Notes under the pieces: generated by a model
Seen by the model: the letters and a program-made list of their open reading frames with translations, nothing else
Databases searched by the model: none
Told to the model about the DNA's origin: nothing
Shown: positions 7,003 through 14,623 of the stretch, piece after piece
How the letters are laid out: every line of letters starts with the position of its first letter
How positions within the stretch are numbered: position 1 is the stretch's first letter
Assembly: GCA_902791885.1 (NCBI GenBank)
Contig: CADAXO010000055.1
Location: 1 to 24,121, forward strand
DNA length: 24,121 nt
Direction: 5' to 3'
Source: Oscillospiraceae bacterium
GTDB lineage: Bacteria; Bacillota_A; Clostridia; Saccharofermentanales; Saccharofermentanaceae
Made by a program: the position numbers and the translations under genes

Positions 7003-8435
7003 GAAGGATGTTCTCTTTCGATGAAGTTGTCGCTGCAGTAGGCGGAACAGTCGTTAACCGTAAGGGTGCATTAAGCGGAACGGTGTTTATATCGGGAGTC
7101 TCGACTGACACCAGAACGATTGAAGAGGGCAACATATATATCGCCTTGAAGGGCGAGAACTTCGACGGACATAATTACACAGATCAGGCAGTGGCGAAGG
7201 GTGCATGCGCGGTTATCGTAAACAGCGCGACCAAGGTTCCTTCGAATGCTGTCGGCATCGTTGTTAAGGATACGCTCAAGGCGTTGGGAAGTATCGCGGA
7301 GCACTACAGATTCAAGCTCGGCTGTAAGGTTATCGCAGTCACGGGTTCCGTCGGCAAGACAACCACAAGAGAGATCATCAAGGCTGCACTTGAGCCTTCA
7401 TTCCTCGTGTGGTCGACAAAGAATAATCTTAATAATGAGATAGGTCTTCCGCAGACTATCCTCTCGGCTCCCGAAGGAACCAAAGTCCTCGTGGTCGAGA
7501 TGGGTATGAGAGGAAGAGGACAGATAGATTATCTTACGAATATCGCTCATCCCGATATCGCTGTAATAACCAATGTCGGTTATTCGCATATCGGTATATT
7601 GGGATCAAGAGAAGAGATCAGAGCCGCGAAAGCTGAGATCATCAACGGCCTTACGGAACAGGGTGTTCTGCTGGTTAACGGTGACGACGATTTCCTTTTC
7701 GATTATGTAAGAAACGTGATACCGCTTAACAACGGCCTTGCGGCAGTGTCCGTGAGTGATAAGCTTGACGGCAATGTGATGAACTGCCCTGTACTGATGA
7801 CAGCATATAACCTTAAGGAGAACGACGGCACTGACTTCGATGTGAAGCTCGCATCAGGAGATAAGTCGAACACGATCGAGGGTGTGCACATTGCTTTGGA
7901 CGGTGAGCATAACGTCAGAAACGCATGCTTTGCCATCATGTGCGCGGTTCTCCTTAAAGCCGATATGGAGAAGACTAAAGAAGCACTTTCTTCTTACTTG
8001 CCTATGGACGGAAGAGGCAAGACCTACAGAGGCACGAAGTACACTGTCATTAACGATGCATACAATGCATCGCCCGAGTCTATGGCGGCAGCATTTAAGA
8101 ACCTCGACAGAACGAATCCCGGAAGCCGCAAGATCGCGGTCCTCGGAGGAATGCTCGAGCTGGGTGATGAATCTTCATCTCTTCATGAGCAGACCGGAAA
8201 GGAATGCGGCAAGTACGGTTTTGACAAGATAATCGTCACCGGAGATGACCGTAAGGCGTTCATCAAAGGTCTTAAGAGTGTAAGATCTGATGCTGTTGTG
8301 GTATCATGCGCAGATACCGACGAAGTAAGACATGCGGTAAATGATGTTATAAAGCAGGGAGATACGGTTCTTTTCAAGGCTTCGCACTCATTCGGATTCG
8401 AGAAGCTCGCGAAAGAGTATATTGATAATGACTAA
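6999..8435 (+). CDS. murF: UDP-N-acetylmuramoyl-tripeptide--D-alanyl-D-alanine ligase MurF
   Basis: Cytoplasmic ATP-dependent ligase that adds D-Ala-D-Ala to the UDP-MurNAc-tripeptide. At 478 residues it is of normal length. The N-terminal substrate domain contains VSTDTRTIEEGNIYIALKG, the MurF/MurE uridine-binding pattern. The ATP loop is TGSVGKTTT with K120. Then come NNLNNEIGLP, EMGMRGRGQI, the ITNVGYSHIG segment, NDAYNASPESM and the C-terminal ADTDEV region. An excellent AAAGGAGGA lies 6-7 bases before the ATG, and the start overlaps the murE stop (ATGA). The strong site matters because coupled translation from murE would be lost if the murE frameshift is real. mraY and murD, normally next, are not here; ftsW follows directly. 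Confidence 0.96.
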   Translation: MRRMFSFDEVVAAVGGTVVNRKGALSGTVFISGVSTDTRTIEEGNIYIALKGENFDGHNYTDQAVAKGACAVIVNSATKVPSNAVGIVVKDTLKALGSIAEHYRFKLGCKVIAVTGSVGKTTTREIIKAALEPSFLVWSTKNNLNNEIGLPQTILSAPEGTKVLVVEMGMRGRGQIDYLTNIAHPDIAVITNVGYSHIGILGSREEIRAAKAEIINGLTEQGVLLVNGDDDFLFDYVRNVIPLNNGLAAVSVSDKLDGNVMNCPVLMTAYNLKENDGTDFDVKLASGDKSNTIEGVHIALDGEHNVRNACFAIMCAVLLKADMEKTKEALSSYLPMDGRGKTYRGTKYTVINDAYNASPESMAAAFKNLDRTNPGSRKIAVLGGMLELGDESSSLHEQTGKECGKYGFDKIIVTGDDRKAFIKGLKSVRSDAVVVSCADTDEVRHAVNDVIKQGDTVLFKASHSFGFEKLAKEYIDND

Positions 8436-9663
8436 GATACATACACAAAAGCAGGCCAACATACCTTTGATCCTGATGATGTTCGCGATCGTCGTGTTCG
8501 GCCTTGTCATACTCTATTCCGTATCGGGTCCCGCGGGTTACGCGAAGGAAAGCCACGACTCTGCTTTCTATCTTAAAAAGCAGATCATATTCACCTTATT
8601 AGGTCTCGCGGTAGCGCTGATAATAGCGTTCCTGCCGGTTAATTTCTTCAAGCATCCCGCGATCTTCATGACCGCTTATGCCGTGAGTCTGGGACTTGCC
8701 GTGGCGGTAAAGCTTATAGGTAAAGAGATCAACGGTGCGAGAAGATGGATCATCGTAGGTCCTATAGAGATCCAGCCGTCGGAGGTCTGTAAGGTTGGCC
8801 TTATAATAGCGCTTGCGGGCTACAGAGAATACATAGTGCGGCTTCGTGCGAAGGGCGGACTTAAGTCATCGTCGGGTAAGAGACAGGCTTGGAATCACGC
8901 TTTCTTCGACTTCATCCTTCCTGTCGGCGCATGCCTTCTGGTCGACGTGTTTATCCTTTTCGAGCCGCACTTCTCGTGCTTCCTTATTATCGGCGTCATC
9001 GTATTCATGTGCACATTGAATTCGGGCGCAGGTATAAGAGCATGGTTCCTGGGAGGCCTTACGCTTCTTCTTGCAGGCATCATATTCGTATCCGTTTATA
9101 CGGCGGTCAACCCGAACTTCAGAAAGAACTTCGCACACGTTTACCAGAGACTTAACATCTTCGCGGCGACGAGCGGTGACGAGGAGGTCGAGGTAACGGA
9201 GGACGAGACCCGTCAGGTTACGAATGCCCATAACGCTTTGGGCTCGGGCGGTATGTGGGGCAGAGGCCTCGGAAGCTCCCGTGCCAAGTACAACTACGTA
9301 TCTGAGGCCCAGAACGACTACATCTTCTCCATCTATGTAGAGGAAACGGGCTTCGTCGGAGGCGCGGTCCTCATATTCATATATCTTTGTATGTTTGCAT
9401 TATTCGTGCAGGTTATCCTGAGGGCGAACTCTGTCTTCTCGAGGATGCTTGCCACGGGTTGTACGACGCTCATAGTGGTGCAGGTCGTGCTTAATATCGC
9501 CGTTGAGCTTCAGGTCATACCGTCGACGGGCGTTACGCTTCCTTTCGTAAGTTACGGCGGATCCGCTCAGATCCTCCTTCTTGCGGCATACGGACTTATA
9601 CTCTGTGTATCAAGAAGCGGAACCTCGCCCAAAATCAACGCTAAGAAAGAGGTGACTGCATGA
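8428..9663 (+). CDS. ftsW: FtsW, SEDS-family septal peptidoglycan glycosyltransferase
   Basis: Polytopic membrane enzyme (411 residues, about ten helices) that polymerises lipid II at the septum with the FtsI partner. Recognisable stretches are ILYSVSG near the first helix, KEINGARRWI and IQPSEVCKVGLI, the long loop with GSGGMWGRGLGSSRAK followed by EAQNDYIFSIYVEETG (the conserved aspartate before FIF-type sequence is kept), and TGVTLPFVSYGGSAQ near the C terminus. The usual QPDLGT motif is replaced by EPHFSC, a variation of uncertain meaning. The ATG at 8428 is preferred over TTG 8422 because AAAGAG is 10 bases away; it overlaps the murF end. RodA or SpoVE are alternatives, but the setting between murF and murG supports FtsW. 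Confidence 0.94.
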   Translation: MTKIHTQKQANIPLILMMFAIVVFGLVILYSVSGPAGYAKESHDSAFYLKKQIIFTLLGLAVALIIAFLPVNFFKHPAIFMTAYAVSLGLAVAVKLIGKEINGARRWIIVGPIEIQPSEVCKVGLIIALAGYREYIVRLRAKGGLKSSSGKRQAWNHAFFDFILPVGACLLVDVFILFEPHFSCFLIIGVIVFMCTLNSGAGIRAWFLGGLTLLLAGIIFVSVYTAVNPNFRKNFAHVYQRLNIFAATSGDEEVEVTEDETRQVTNAHNALGSGGMWGRGLGSSRAKYNYVSEAQNDYIFSIYVEETGFVGGAVLIFIYLCMFALFVQVILRANSVFSRMLATGCTTLIVVQVVLNIAVELQVIPSTGVTLPFVSYGGSAQILLLAAYGLILCVSRSGTSPKINAKKEVTA

Positions 9664-10757
9664 AGCGCTTCATAGTTACGGGCGGCGGTACATCAGGACA
9701 CATCAATCCCGCCATAACGATAGCTGATGCGTTGATGGCTCATTACGGCCCCGGTGAAGGATGCGAGATCATCTTTACGGGACGTAAGGAAGGTCTTGAG
9801 GGAGAGCTCGTTCCGAAGGCCGGTTATGAGCTTAAGGATATTAGCGCGAAGCCTTTCCCCATGAAACCGTCGCTTCGTATGGTCAAGGCCTTCATGGCAC
9901 TTCGAAAAGGCAAGAAGCAGTGCAAGCAGATCATACGTGACTTTAAACCCGATGCCGTTATAGGTACGGGCGGCTATGTATGCGCACCTTTGCTCGATGC
10001 CGCATCTTCCCTTAAGGTGCCGGTCGTAATACACGAAGCCAACGCATTCCCCGGAAGGGCAAACCGTCTCATGGGCAGGAAAGCAAGCCTCGTTCTGACG
10101 GGCTTTCCCAACCTCGAAAAGGTTTTTCCGAAGGCCGGCAAGGTTATCTATACCGGTAACCCGATAAGATCGGTAATGGCTCATACAGACCGCCTTGAAT
10201 CCAGAGAGAAGTTAGGTCTTGCTCCTGACGATAAGATGGTATTCGCGATGGGCGGAAGCTTAGGATCAAAGACTATAAACGACTTCATGATTGAGGCGGC
10301 GGGAAGACCTGAATTCAGGTCCGTTAAGTTCGTCCTGGGAACAGGCAAGCAGCAGACTTCGAAGTTATCGGAGACACCGCTTCCTTCTAACCTTGAGACT
10401 TATGAATACATTACGAATACCAACGAGTTCATGGCGGCAGCCGATGTCTCCATCACAAGATCGGGAGCGGTTACATGCGCCGAGACGGCTGCGTTGGGTT
10501 CATGTTCGATAATGGTTCCTTACCCGTATGCCGCACAGGATCATCAGACGTTTAATGCGTCGTCCTTCGAGAAGATCGGAGGATGCATTCTGATGCCGGA
10601 TAAGGACGTTGCCGAAGGAAAGCTTTTCGCTGTGCTTGAAGAGCTTCTTAACGATGAGCCGAAGCGCATGAGTATGAGGGAAAACGCGAAGAAACTCGCG
10701 GTGCTCGACTGCGATGAGAAGATAGTAAATGCGATAGGGGAACTTATCGGGGCGTGA
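9660..10757 (+). CDS. murG: MurG, lipid II-forming N-acetylglucosaminyltransferase
   Basis: Peripheral membrane GT28 enzyme that transfers GlcNAc from UDP-GlcNAc to lipid I. At 365 residues it is of usual length. It shows the N-terminal glycine loop GGGTSGHINPA, GTGGYVCAPLL, the EANAFPGRANR stretch, the second loop GGSLGSKTIND and the C-terminal nucleotide-binding TRSGAVTCAETAALG, then PYPYAAQDHQTFNA. The start overlaps the ftsW stop by 4 bases (ATGA), with AAAGAGG 7-10 bases upstream. No anomalies. Its substrate lipid I must come from MraY encoded elsewhere, since mraY is not in this cluster. Confidence 0.97.
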   Translation: MKRFIVTGGGTSGHINPAITIADALMAHYGPGEGCEIIFTGRKEGLEGELVPKAGYELKDISAKPFPMKPSLRMVKAFMALRKGKKQCKQIIRDFKPDAVIGTGGYVCAPLLDAASSLKVPVVIHEANAFPGRANRLMGRKASLVLTGFPNLEKVFPKAGKVIYTGNPIRSVMAHTDRLESREKLGLAPDDKMVFAMGGSLGSKTINDFMIEAAGRPEFRSVKFVLGTGKQQTSKLSETPLPSNLETYEYITNTNEFMAAADVSITRSGAVTCAETAALGSCSIMVPYPYAAQDHQTFNASSFEKIGGCILMPDKDVAEGKLFAVLEELLNDEPKRMSMRENAKKLAVLDCDEKIVNAIGELIGA

Positions 10758-11830
10758 GTGAAGACAAGGAAAAGAAGCCCGTAGAGGATCAGGAGAAGGA
10801 ATCTGCGGAGAAGGTCTCGGAGGAAAAGGCCGAAGAGAAAGACGGTGTAGTCATCGTCAGTGCGGAAGCGCCCGAATCTTCAGAAGATGATGCCGAAGAG
10901 AAGACTGAGGAAAAAGCTGAAGAGAAGCCTGAAGAGCATGAAGCTCCTAAACATGAATCCCATAAAGCGGAATCACATAAAGATCTTCTTAAGCCGTTGA
11001 GGATGGGAAAGAAGAGACGCGGCGGTATGCCTGCGCCTCAGCGTGAATATCTTAAGGATTTCCCTTATGATTTCAAGACCGTGCTTTTATTCCTGTTCGC
11101 GATATCTATGATCGTATTCATATGGTCTGTTATCTTTAATCCTTCCATGAGGATCGAGAGGATCGAGATCAACGGCAATTACGAATTCTCGGATGACGTT
11201 ATCATGGATGAACTTGATATCCATATCGGCGACCATATCCTTAAACCTACGATATTCAGAGCGATGGCACTTGAAGGAAGTACGCCCTATATTCAGGATA
11301 TTAGCGTACATATAAGTTTCCCGTCGGCCATCGTAATTAACGTTACCGAGAGACACAGACTTGCATATATTAAAGTACCGGACGGCTACGCCGCTATAGA
11401 TGCTGAAGGCGTGATCCTGGATTTCCAGACGTTCGATACTGAAGATGTTCATCCGGTAATGTGCGGCCTTGACCTCGACAGTGTGGTCATCGGCCAGAGG
11501 ACCGATATAACCGACAGCCTTAAGTTCAGAAAGATGATACTGGTGTTGGGTGCCGTTCTTGATGCGGACAGGGGTTCGAGCAGAAATGACGGCTATCACT
11601 TCTACGACAGCGTGCAGGAGATCAGAGTTGTCTCTTCCGGACTTATATTCTTAACTGTTGAACTTCCTGACGGAACGGTCCTTCAGGTTAAGCTTGACGG
11701 TGTTGAGAACATTGATGAGAACATGCAGTGGCTGCTTTATGCTATCAGGGCAGACGCGTTCGAAGGCCTTCCTGCGGGCTCTCTTGATATGACCGAGGAA
11801 GAGAAGATCTACCGTGCCTACAACTTCTAA
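10754..11830 (+). CDS. ftsQ: FtsQ/DivIB cell division protein with long charged N-terminal tail
   Basis: Bitopic divisome scaffold that binds FtsL and a DivIC-type partner. The 358 residues divide into a cytoplasmic tail of about 105 residues made almost wholly of E, K, D, A and H, a basic stretch (RMGKKRRGG), one membrane helix (TVLLFLFAISMIVFIWSVI, about 112-130) and the extracytoplasmic POTRA domain (RIERIEINGNYEFSDDVIMDEL). A beta domain follows (residues about 210-350). POTRA next to the membrane and the position before ftsZ identify it. The tail is much longer than in E. coli FtsQ; acidic cytoplasmic tails are known in Firmicutes DivIB. The GTG at 10754 overlaps the murG stop as GTGA. 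The 174-base gap after it holds the ftsZ promoter region and no terminator. Confidence 0.88.
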   Translation: MSEDKEKKPVEDQEKESAEKVSEEKAEEKDGVVIVSAEAPESSEDDAEEKTEEKAEEKPEEHEAPKHESHKAESHKDLLKPLRMGKKRRGGMPAPQREYLKDFPYDFKTVLLFLFAISMIVFIWSVIFNPSMRIERIEINGNYEFSDDVIMDELDIHIGDHILKPTIFRAMALEGSTPYIQDISVHISFPSAIVINVTERHRLAYIKVPDGYAAIDAEGVILDFQTFDTEDVHPVMCGLDLDSVVIGQRTDITDSLKFRKMILVLGAVLDADRGSSRNDGYHFYDSVQEIRVVSSGLIFLTVELPDGTVLQVKLDGVENIDENMQWLLYAIRADAFEGLPAGSLDMTEEEKIYRAYNF

Positions 11831-11910
11831 TATATTTATGTAATATACATGTTATTTGCATTAGCTCCCAAAAAAGTTTAACATTAGGCGGGAAAAATAT
11901 GAGTTTTCTA

Positions 11911-11939
11911 TTGTGGACGTACAACATTTAGTATAAAAT
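11911..11939 (+). promoter_or_regulatory. Candidate internal promoter for ftsZ
   Basis: The gap 11831-12004 is strikingly A/T-rich. TTGTGG (11911-11916) and TAAAAT (11934-11939, 5 of 6 to TATAAT) are 17 bases apart, which would give ftsZ a 5' leader of about 60 bases. A small palindrome ATGTA-ATA-TACAT lies at 11838-11850 but has no terminator T-run, so read-through from ftsQ looks possible. The -35 match is weak. Confidence 0.4.
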
Positions 11940-12004
11940 TCATTTGATTGTACTATATATAGGAAATTGAAGTACATTAAGACAGATAATTGGAGGATCT
12001 GACA

Positions 12005-13420
12005 ATGTCTGATAAGAGAGGTTTTGTTCTGGACGAGGATCATTTCGCCACTATTAAGGTAATCGGCTGCGGCGGCGGAGGCTGTAACGCGGTTGACAGA
12101 ATGATCGACAGCGGAGTTCAGGGAATTGAATTTATATCGATCAACAGTGATAATCAGGCACTTGCAAGAACCAAGTCCTCCATTAAAGTACAGATCGGTG
12201 AGAAGGTCACAAGAGGTCTCGGATGCGGAGCTGATCCCAGCGTAGGTGAGAGAGCTGCAGAGGAGTCCAAGGACGAGATCGCCGAGGCTATCTCCAATAC
12301 GGATATGCTCTTTATCACTGCCGGTATGGGCGGCGGTACAGGTACAGGATCTGCTCCGGTAGTAGCTCAGATCGCTCAGGAGCTCGGAATCCTTACAGTT
12401 GCAGTAGTTACAAGACCTTTCGGATTCGAGGGTGCAAGAAGAGCACAGAATGCCGAGAGAGGTATCCGTGAACTCGAGAAGTATGTAGATGCTCTCGTAG
12501 TTGTAAGTAACGATAAGCTCCTTGAGGTTGTTGATGACGATACATCCTTCGAGGAAGCATTCAATATGGCTGACCAGGTATTGAAGTTCGGTGTCGCAGG
12601 TATTTCCGACCTCGTTGCTATCCCCGGACTTATCAACCTCGATTTGGCTGACGTAAGAAGAGTAATGACCAAGGCAGGTATCTGCCACATGGGTATCGGC
12701 CGTGCATCAGGCGAAGGCAGAGCTACAGCAGCTGTTAAGCAGGCTATCAACTCACCTCTCCTCGATACAACGATCGAAGGCGCTAACGGCGTAATCATCA
12801 ACTTCACAGGCGGAAGGAACATGAAGCTCCAGGAGATCGACGCAGCTGCTAAGCTCGTTCAGGAGTCTGTTGCACCTGAGGCTGAGATCATCGTCGGTGC
12901 AGTTATCGATGCATCTCTCGAAGATGAGATTATGATCACTGTAATCGCTTCCGGATTCGATAACACAGTAAATGCTTCTGCTAACCACAGAGCTTCAACA
13001 TCTATCCTTTCAAGGAATAATCCCCAGCTCGTAAGTGAGCCCAGACAGCCTGCTCCTGTTACAACAACAAGCAGAAGCTCATACGGCAGAACCAACGAGC
13101 CCGCTCCTGCTCCTGCTCCCAGACAGGCAGCTCCCGGATTCCTTTTCGGTGATGATTCAGTAAATTCAAGAGTACAGGCAGCACGTGAGCCCGAGGCAGC
13201 ACCTGCACCCGCTCCTGCAGCTGAGCCGGCACCCGCTCCTCAGCCCATCCCTGTACAGTCTCACTCATATTCAATGCCTCAGCAGCCCGCTCCGGCACCT
13301 GCACCTGCAGGACAGTACGGCGGTAAGCCCCAGGTTAACGTAACACCTGATCAGGCACCTGCTGCTCCCAGGACAGCTAAGCCCTGGTTCATGTTCGGCA
13401 ACAAGGATAACAATCAGTAA
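12005..13420 (+). CDS. ftsZ: FtsZ, tubulin-like division GTPase, with Pro/Ala-rich linker and unusual C-terminus
   Basis: Forms the Z-ring. The 471 residues include the GTPase domain with GCGGGGCNAVDRM, the tubulin signature GGGTGTGS (109-116), NDKLLEVV, NMADQVLKFGV and LINLDLADV, then the C-terminal subdomain to about residue 325. About 135 residues of linker rich in PAPAP follow. The canonical tail peptide (DIPxFLR-type) is not visible. Instead the protein ends PWFMFGNKDNNQ (460-471), and a similar block, PGFLFGDD (377-384), occurs inside the linker. The ATG at 12005 is chosen because GGAGG (11992-11996) is 8 bases upstream; a TTG at 11990 would sit on that site. The stop overlaps nrdR by 1 base (TAATG), implying coupling. 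Confidence 0.97.
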   Translation: MSDKRGFVLDEDHFATIKVIGCGGGGCNAVDRMIDSGVQGIEFISINSDNQALARTKSSIKVQIGEKVTRGLGCGADPSVGERAAEESKDEIAEAISNTDMLFITAGMGGGTGTGSAPVVAQIAQELGILTVAVVTRPFGFEGARRAQNAERGIRELEKYVDALVVVSNDKLLEVVDDDTSFEEAFNMADQVLKFGVAGISDLVAIPGLINLDLADVRRVMTKAGICHMGIGRASGEGRATAAVKQAINSPLLDTTIEGANGVIINFTGGRNMKLQEIDAAAKLVQESVAPEAEIIVGAVIDASLEDEIMITVIASGFDNTVNASANHRASTSILSRNNPQLVSEPRQPAPVTTTSRSSYGRTNEPAPAPAPRQAAPGFLFGDDSVNSRVQAAREPEAAPAPAPAAEPAPAPQPIPVQSHSYSMPQQPAPAPAPAGQYGGKPQVNVTPDQAPAAPRTAKPWFMFGNKDNNQ

Positions 13421-13874
13421 TGAAGTGTCCTAAATGCGGAGCTGATAACGATAAAGTAATTGATACACGCCCCTCTGATGAGGGGCGTGCCATTAGGCGC
13501 AGAAGAGTCTGCATCGAATGTGAATACCGTTACTCGACCACTGAGAGGGCTGAAGTTCTCGGTATGAAGGTCATCAAGAAGGACGGAACACGTCAGGATT
13601 TCTCGCGTGAGAAGCTGATGGCAGGTCTTGCATCTGCCTGTTCGAAGAGACCTGTGTCTAATGCAAATCTCGAGAAGATAGTCGATGAAGTGGAGAATGT
13701 CTTAACGATCAGAGAAACCACGAGATATCGACTAATGCGATCGGTGAGATCGTTATGGAAAGACTTAAGAAGCTGGATAAGGTCGCCTATGTAAGGTTCG
13801 CATCTGTATACAGGGACTTTACCGACATCAAGTCTTTCACTGATGAAGTTGAACATCTTAATACTAATAATTAA
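13420..13874 (+). pseudogene. nrdR: NrdR, ribonucleotide reductase repressor, frameshifted by one base
   Basis: NrdR is a zinc-ribbon plus ATP-cone repressor of ribonucleotide reductase genes. The intact part has the zinc ligands C3/C6 and C31/C34, RRRRVCIECEYRY, and the ATP-cone start VIKKDGTRQDFSREKL. At about 13701-13705 the frame changes. The 5' frame continues as [11 protein letters not shown] to a stop at 13794. The reading shifted by one base gives [10 protein letters not shown], then [28 protein letters not shown], the strongly conserved NrdR C-terminus, and stops at 13872-13874. Adding one base restores 151 residues, the normal length. No slippery heptamer is present at the switch, so programmed frameshifting is unlikely. 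The written product of 124 residues would lose part of the ATP cone and probably fail to repress. Confidence 0.9.
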
Positions 13875-13895
13875 GAATAAGCGGGGGATAATCTT

Positions 13896-14621
13896 ATGGC
13901 TAAGAAAGTACTTATTGTTGATGATGACGCTGACATTATCGAACTCGAGAAACTCTACTTCGAGAAAGAGGGTTACGAGGTCGTCTCATGCATGCAGGGT
14001 GATAAGGCTGTAGCTACTTTCAGCGTAACAAAGCCCGACATCATTATCCTTGATCTGATGCTTCCCGGTATGGACGGAAACGATATCTGCCGTGAGATCA
14101 GAAGAGTATCCGACGTACCGATCATCATGCTCACGGCAAGAACCGATACACTTGACAGAGTAGTCGGTCTTGAGCTCGGTGCTGACGACTATGTACCTAA
14201 GCCTTTCGAGCCTAAGGAGCTTCTTGCAAGAGTAAAGGCCGTCTTAAGAAGAACAGAGAAGGCTAATGCCGCTGCTCCTTCCGAGCCTGCTGAAGAAGAG
14301 GGCGGAAGCAAGACTGATGTTGTTACTTTCCCCGGTCTTTCCGTAGACAAGGTAAAGTATGTCGTTACTGTAGACGGAAGTGAAGTTTATATGCCCCCGA
14401 AGGAGCTTGAGCTTCTTTTCTTCCTGGCATCCAATCCCAACAGAGTATATTCAAGAGAGCAGCTTCTCGAGAATGTCTGGGGTTATGATTTCTTCGGAGA
14501 ATCAAGAACTGTAGACGTTCATATCAAGAGAATACGTGAGAAGATCGAGACTCCCGAAGTCAAGAGAGACTGGTGCATCAGGACAGTCTGGAGCAGAGGT
14601 TATAAGTTCGAGATCAAGTAA
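13896..14621 (+). CDS. OmpR/PhoB-family response regulator
   Basis: DNA-binding output of a two-component system. The receiver domain (1-120) has the acidic pair D10/D11, the phosphoacceptor D53 (ILDLMLPGMDG), T in MLTAR and the lysine in PKPF. A linker rich in Ala and Glu (about 121-143) is longer than average. A winged-helix domain follows, ending VDVHIKRIREKIE and TVWSRGYKFEIK. The 241-residue length fits the PhoP/WalR group, but the target genes cannot be read from sequence. A GCGGGGGA ribosome binding site lies close upstream. The histidine kinase starts two bases after its stop. Position directly behind ftsZ-nrdR suggests, without proving, a link to envelope growth or division. Confidence 0.94.
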   Translation: MAKKVLIVDDDADIIELEKLYFEKEGYEVVSCMQGDKAVATFSVTKPDIIILDLMLPGMDGNDICREIRRVSDVPIIMLTARTDTLDRVVGLELGADDYVPKPFEPKELLARVKAVLRRTEKANAAAPSEPAEEEGGSKTDVVTFPGLSVDKVKYVVTVDGSEVYMPPKELELLFFLASNPNRVYSREQLLENVWGYDFFGESRTVDVHIKRIREKIETPEVKRDWCIRTVWSRGYKFEIK

Positions 14622-14623
14622 TC

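Noticed and set aside
8934..8990. EPHFSC in place of QPDLGT in FtsW as a sign of inactivity
   Set aside because: The functionally critical aspartate in the later EAQNDYIF stretch is kept, and the rest of the SEDS pattern is normal.
11838..11850. Small palindrome after ftsQ as a terminator
   Set aside because: Only five A/T-rich base pairs and no T-run.
11861..12688. A 275-codon minus-strand open frame across the ftsZ upstream region and 5' half
   Set aside because: It is antisense to ftsZ, rich in Cys, Ser and Tyr with no recognisable domain, and is explained by codon bias of the real gene.
13689..13794. Programmed -1 frameshifting in nrdR
   Set aside because: No X XXY YYZ heptamer or obvious downstream hairpin in the window where both frames are open; an indel is simpler.
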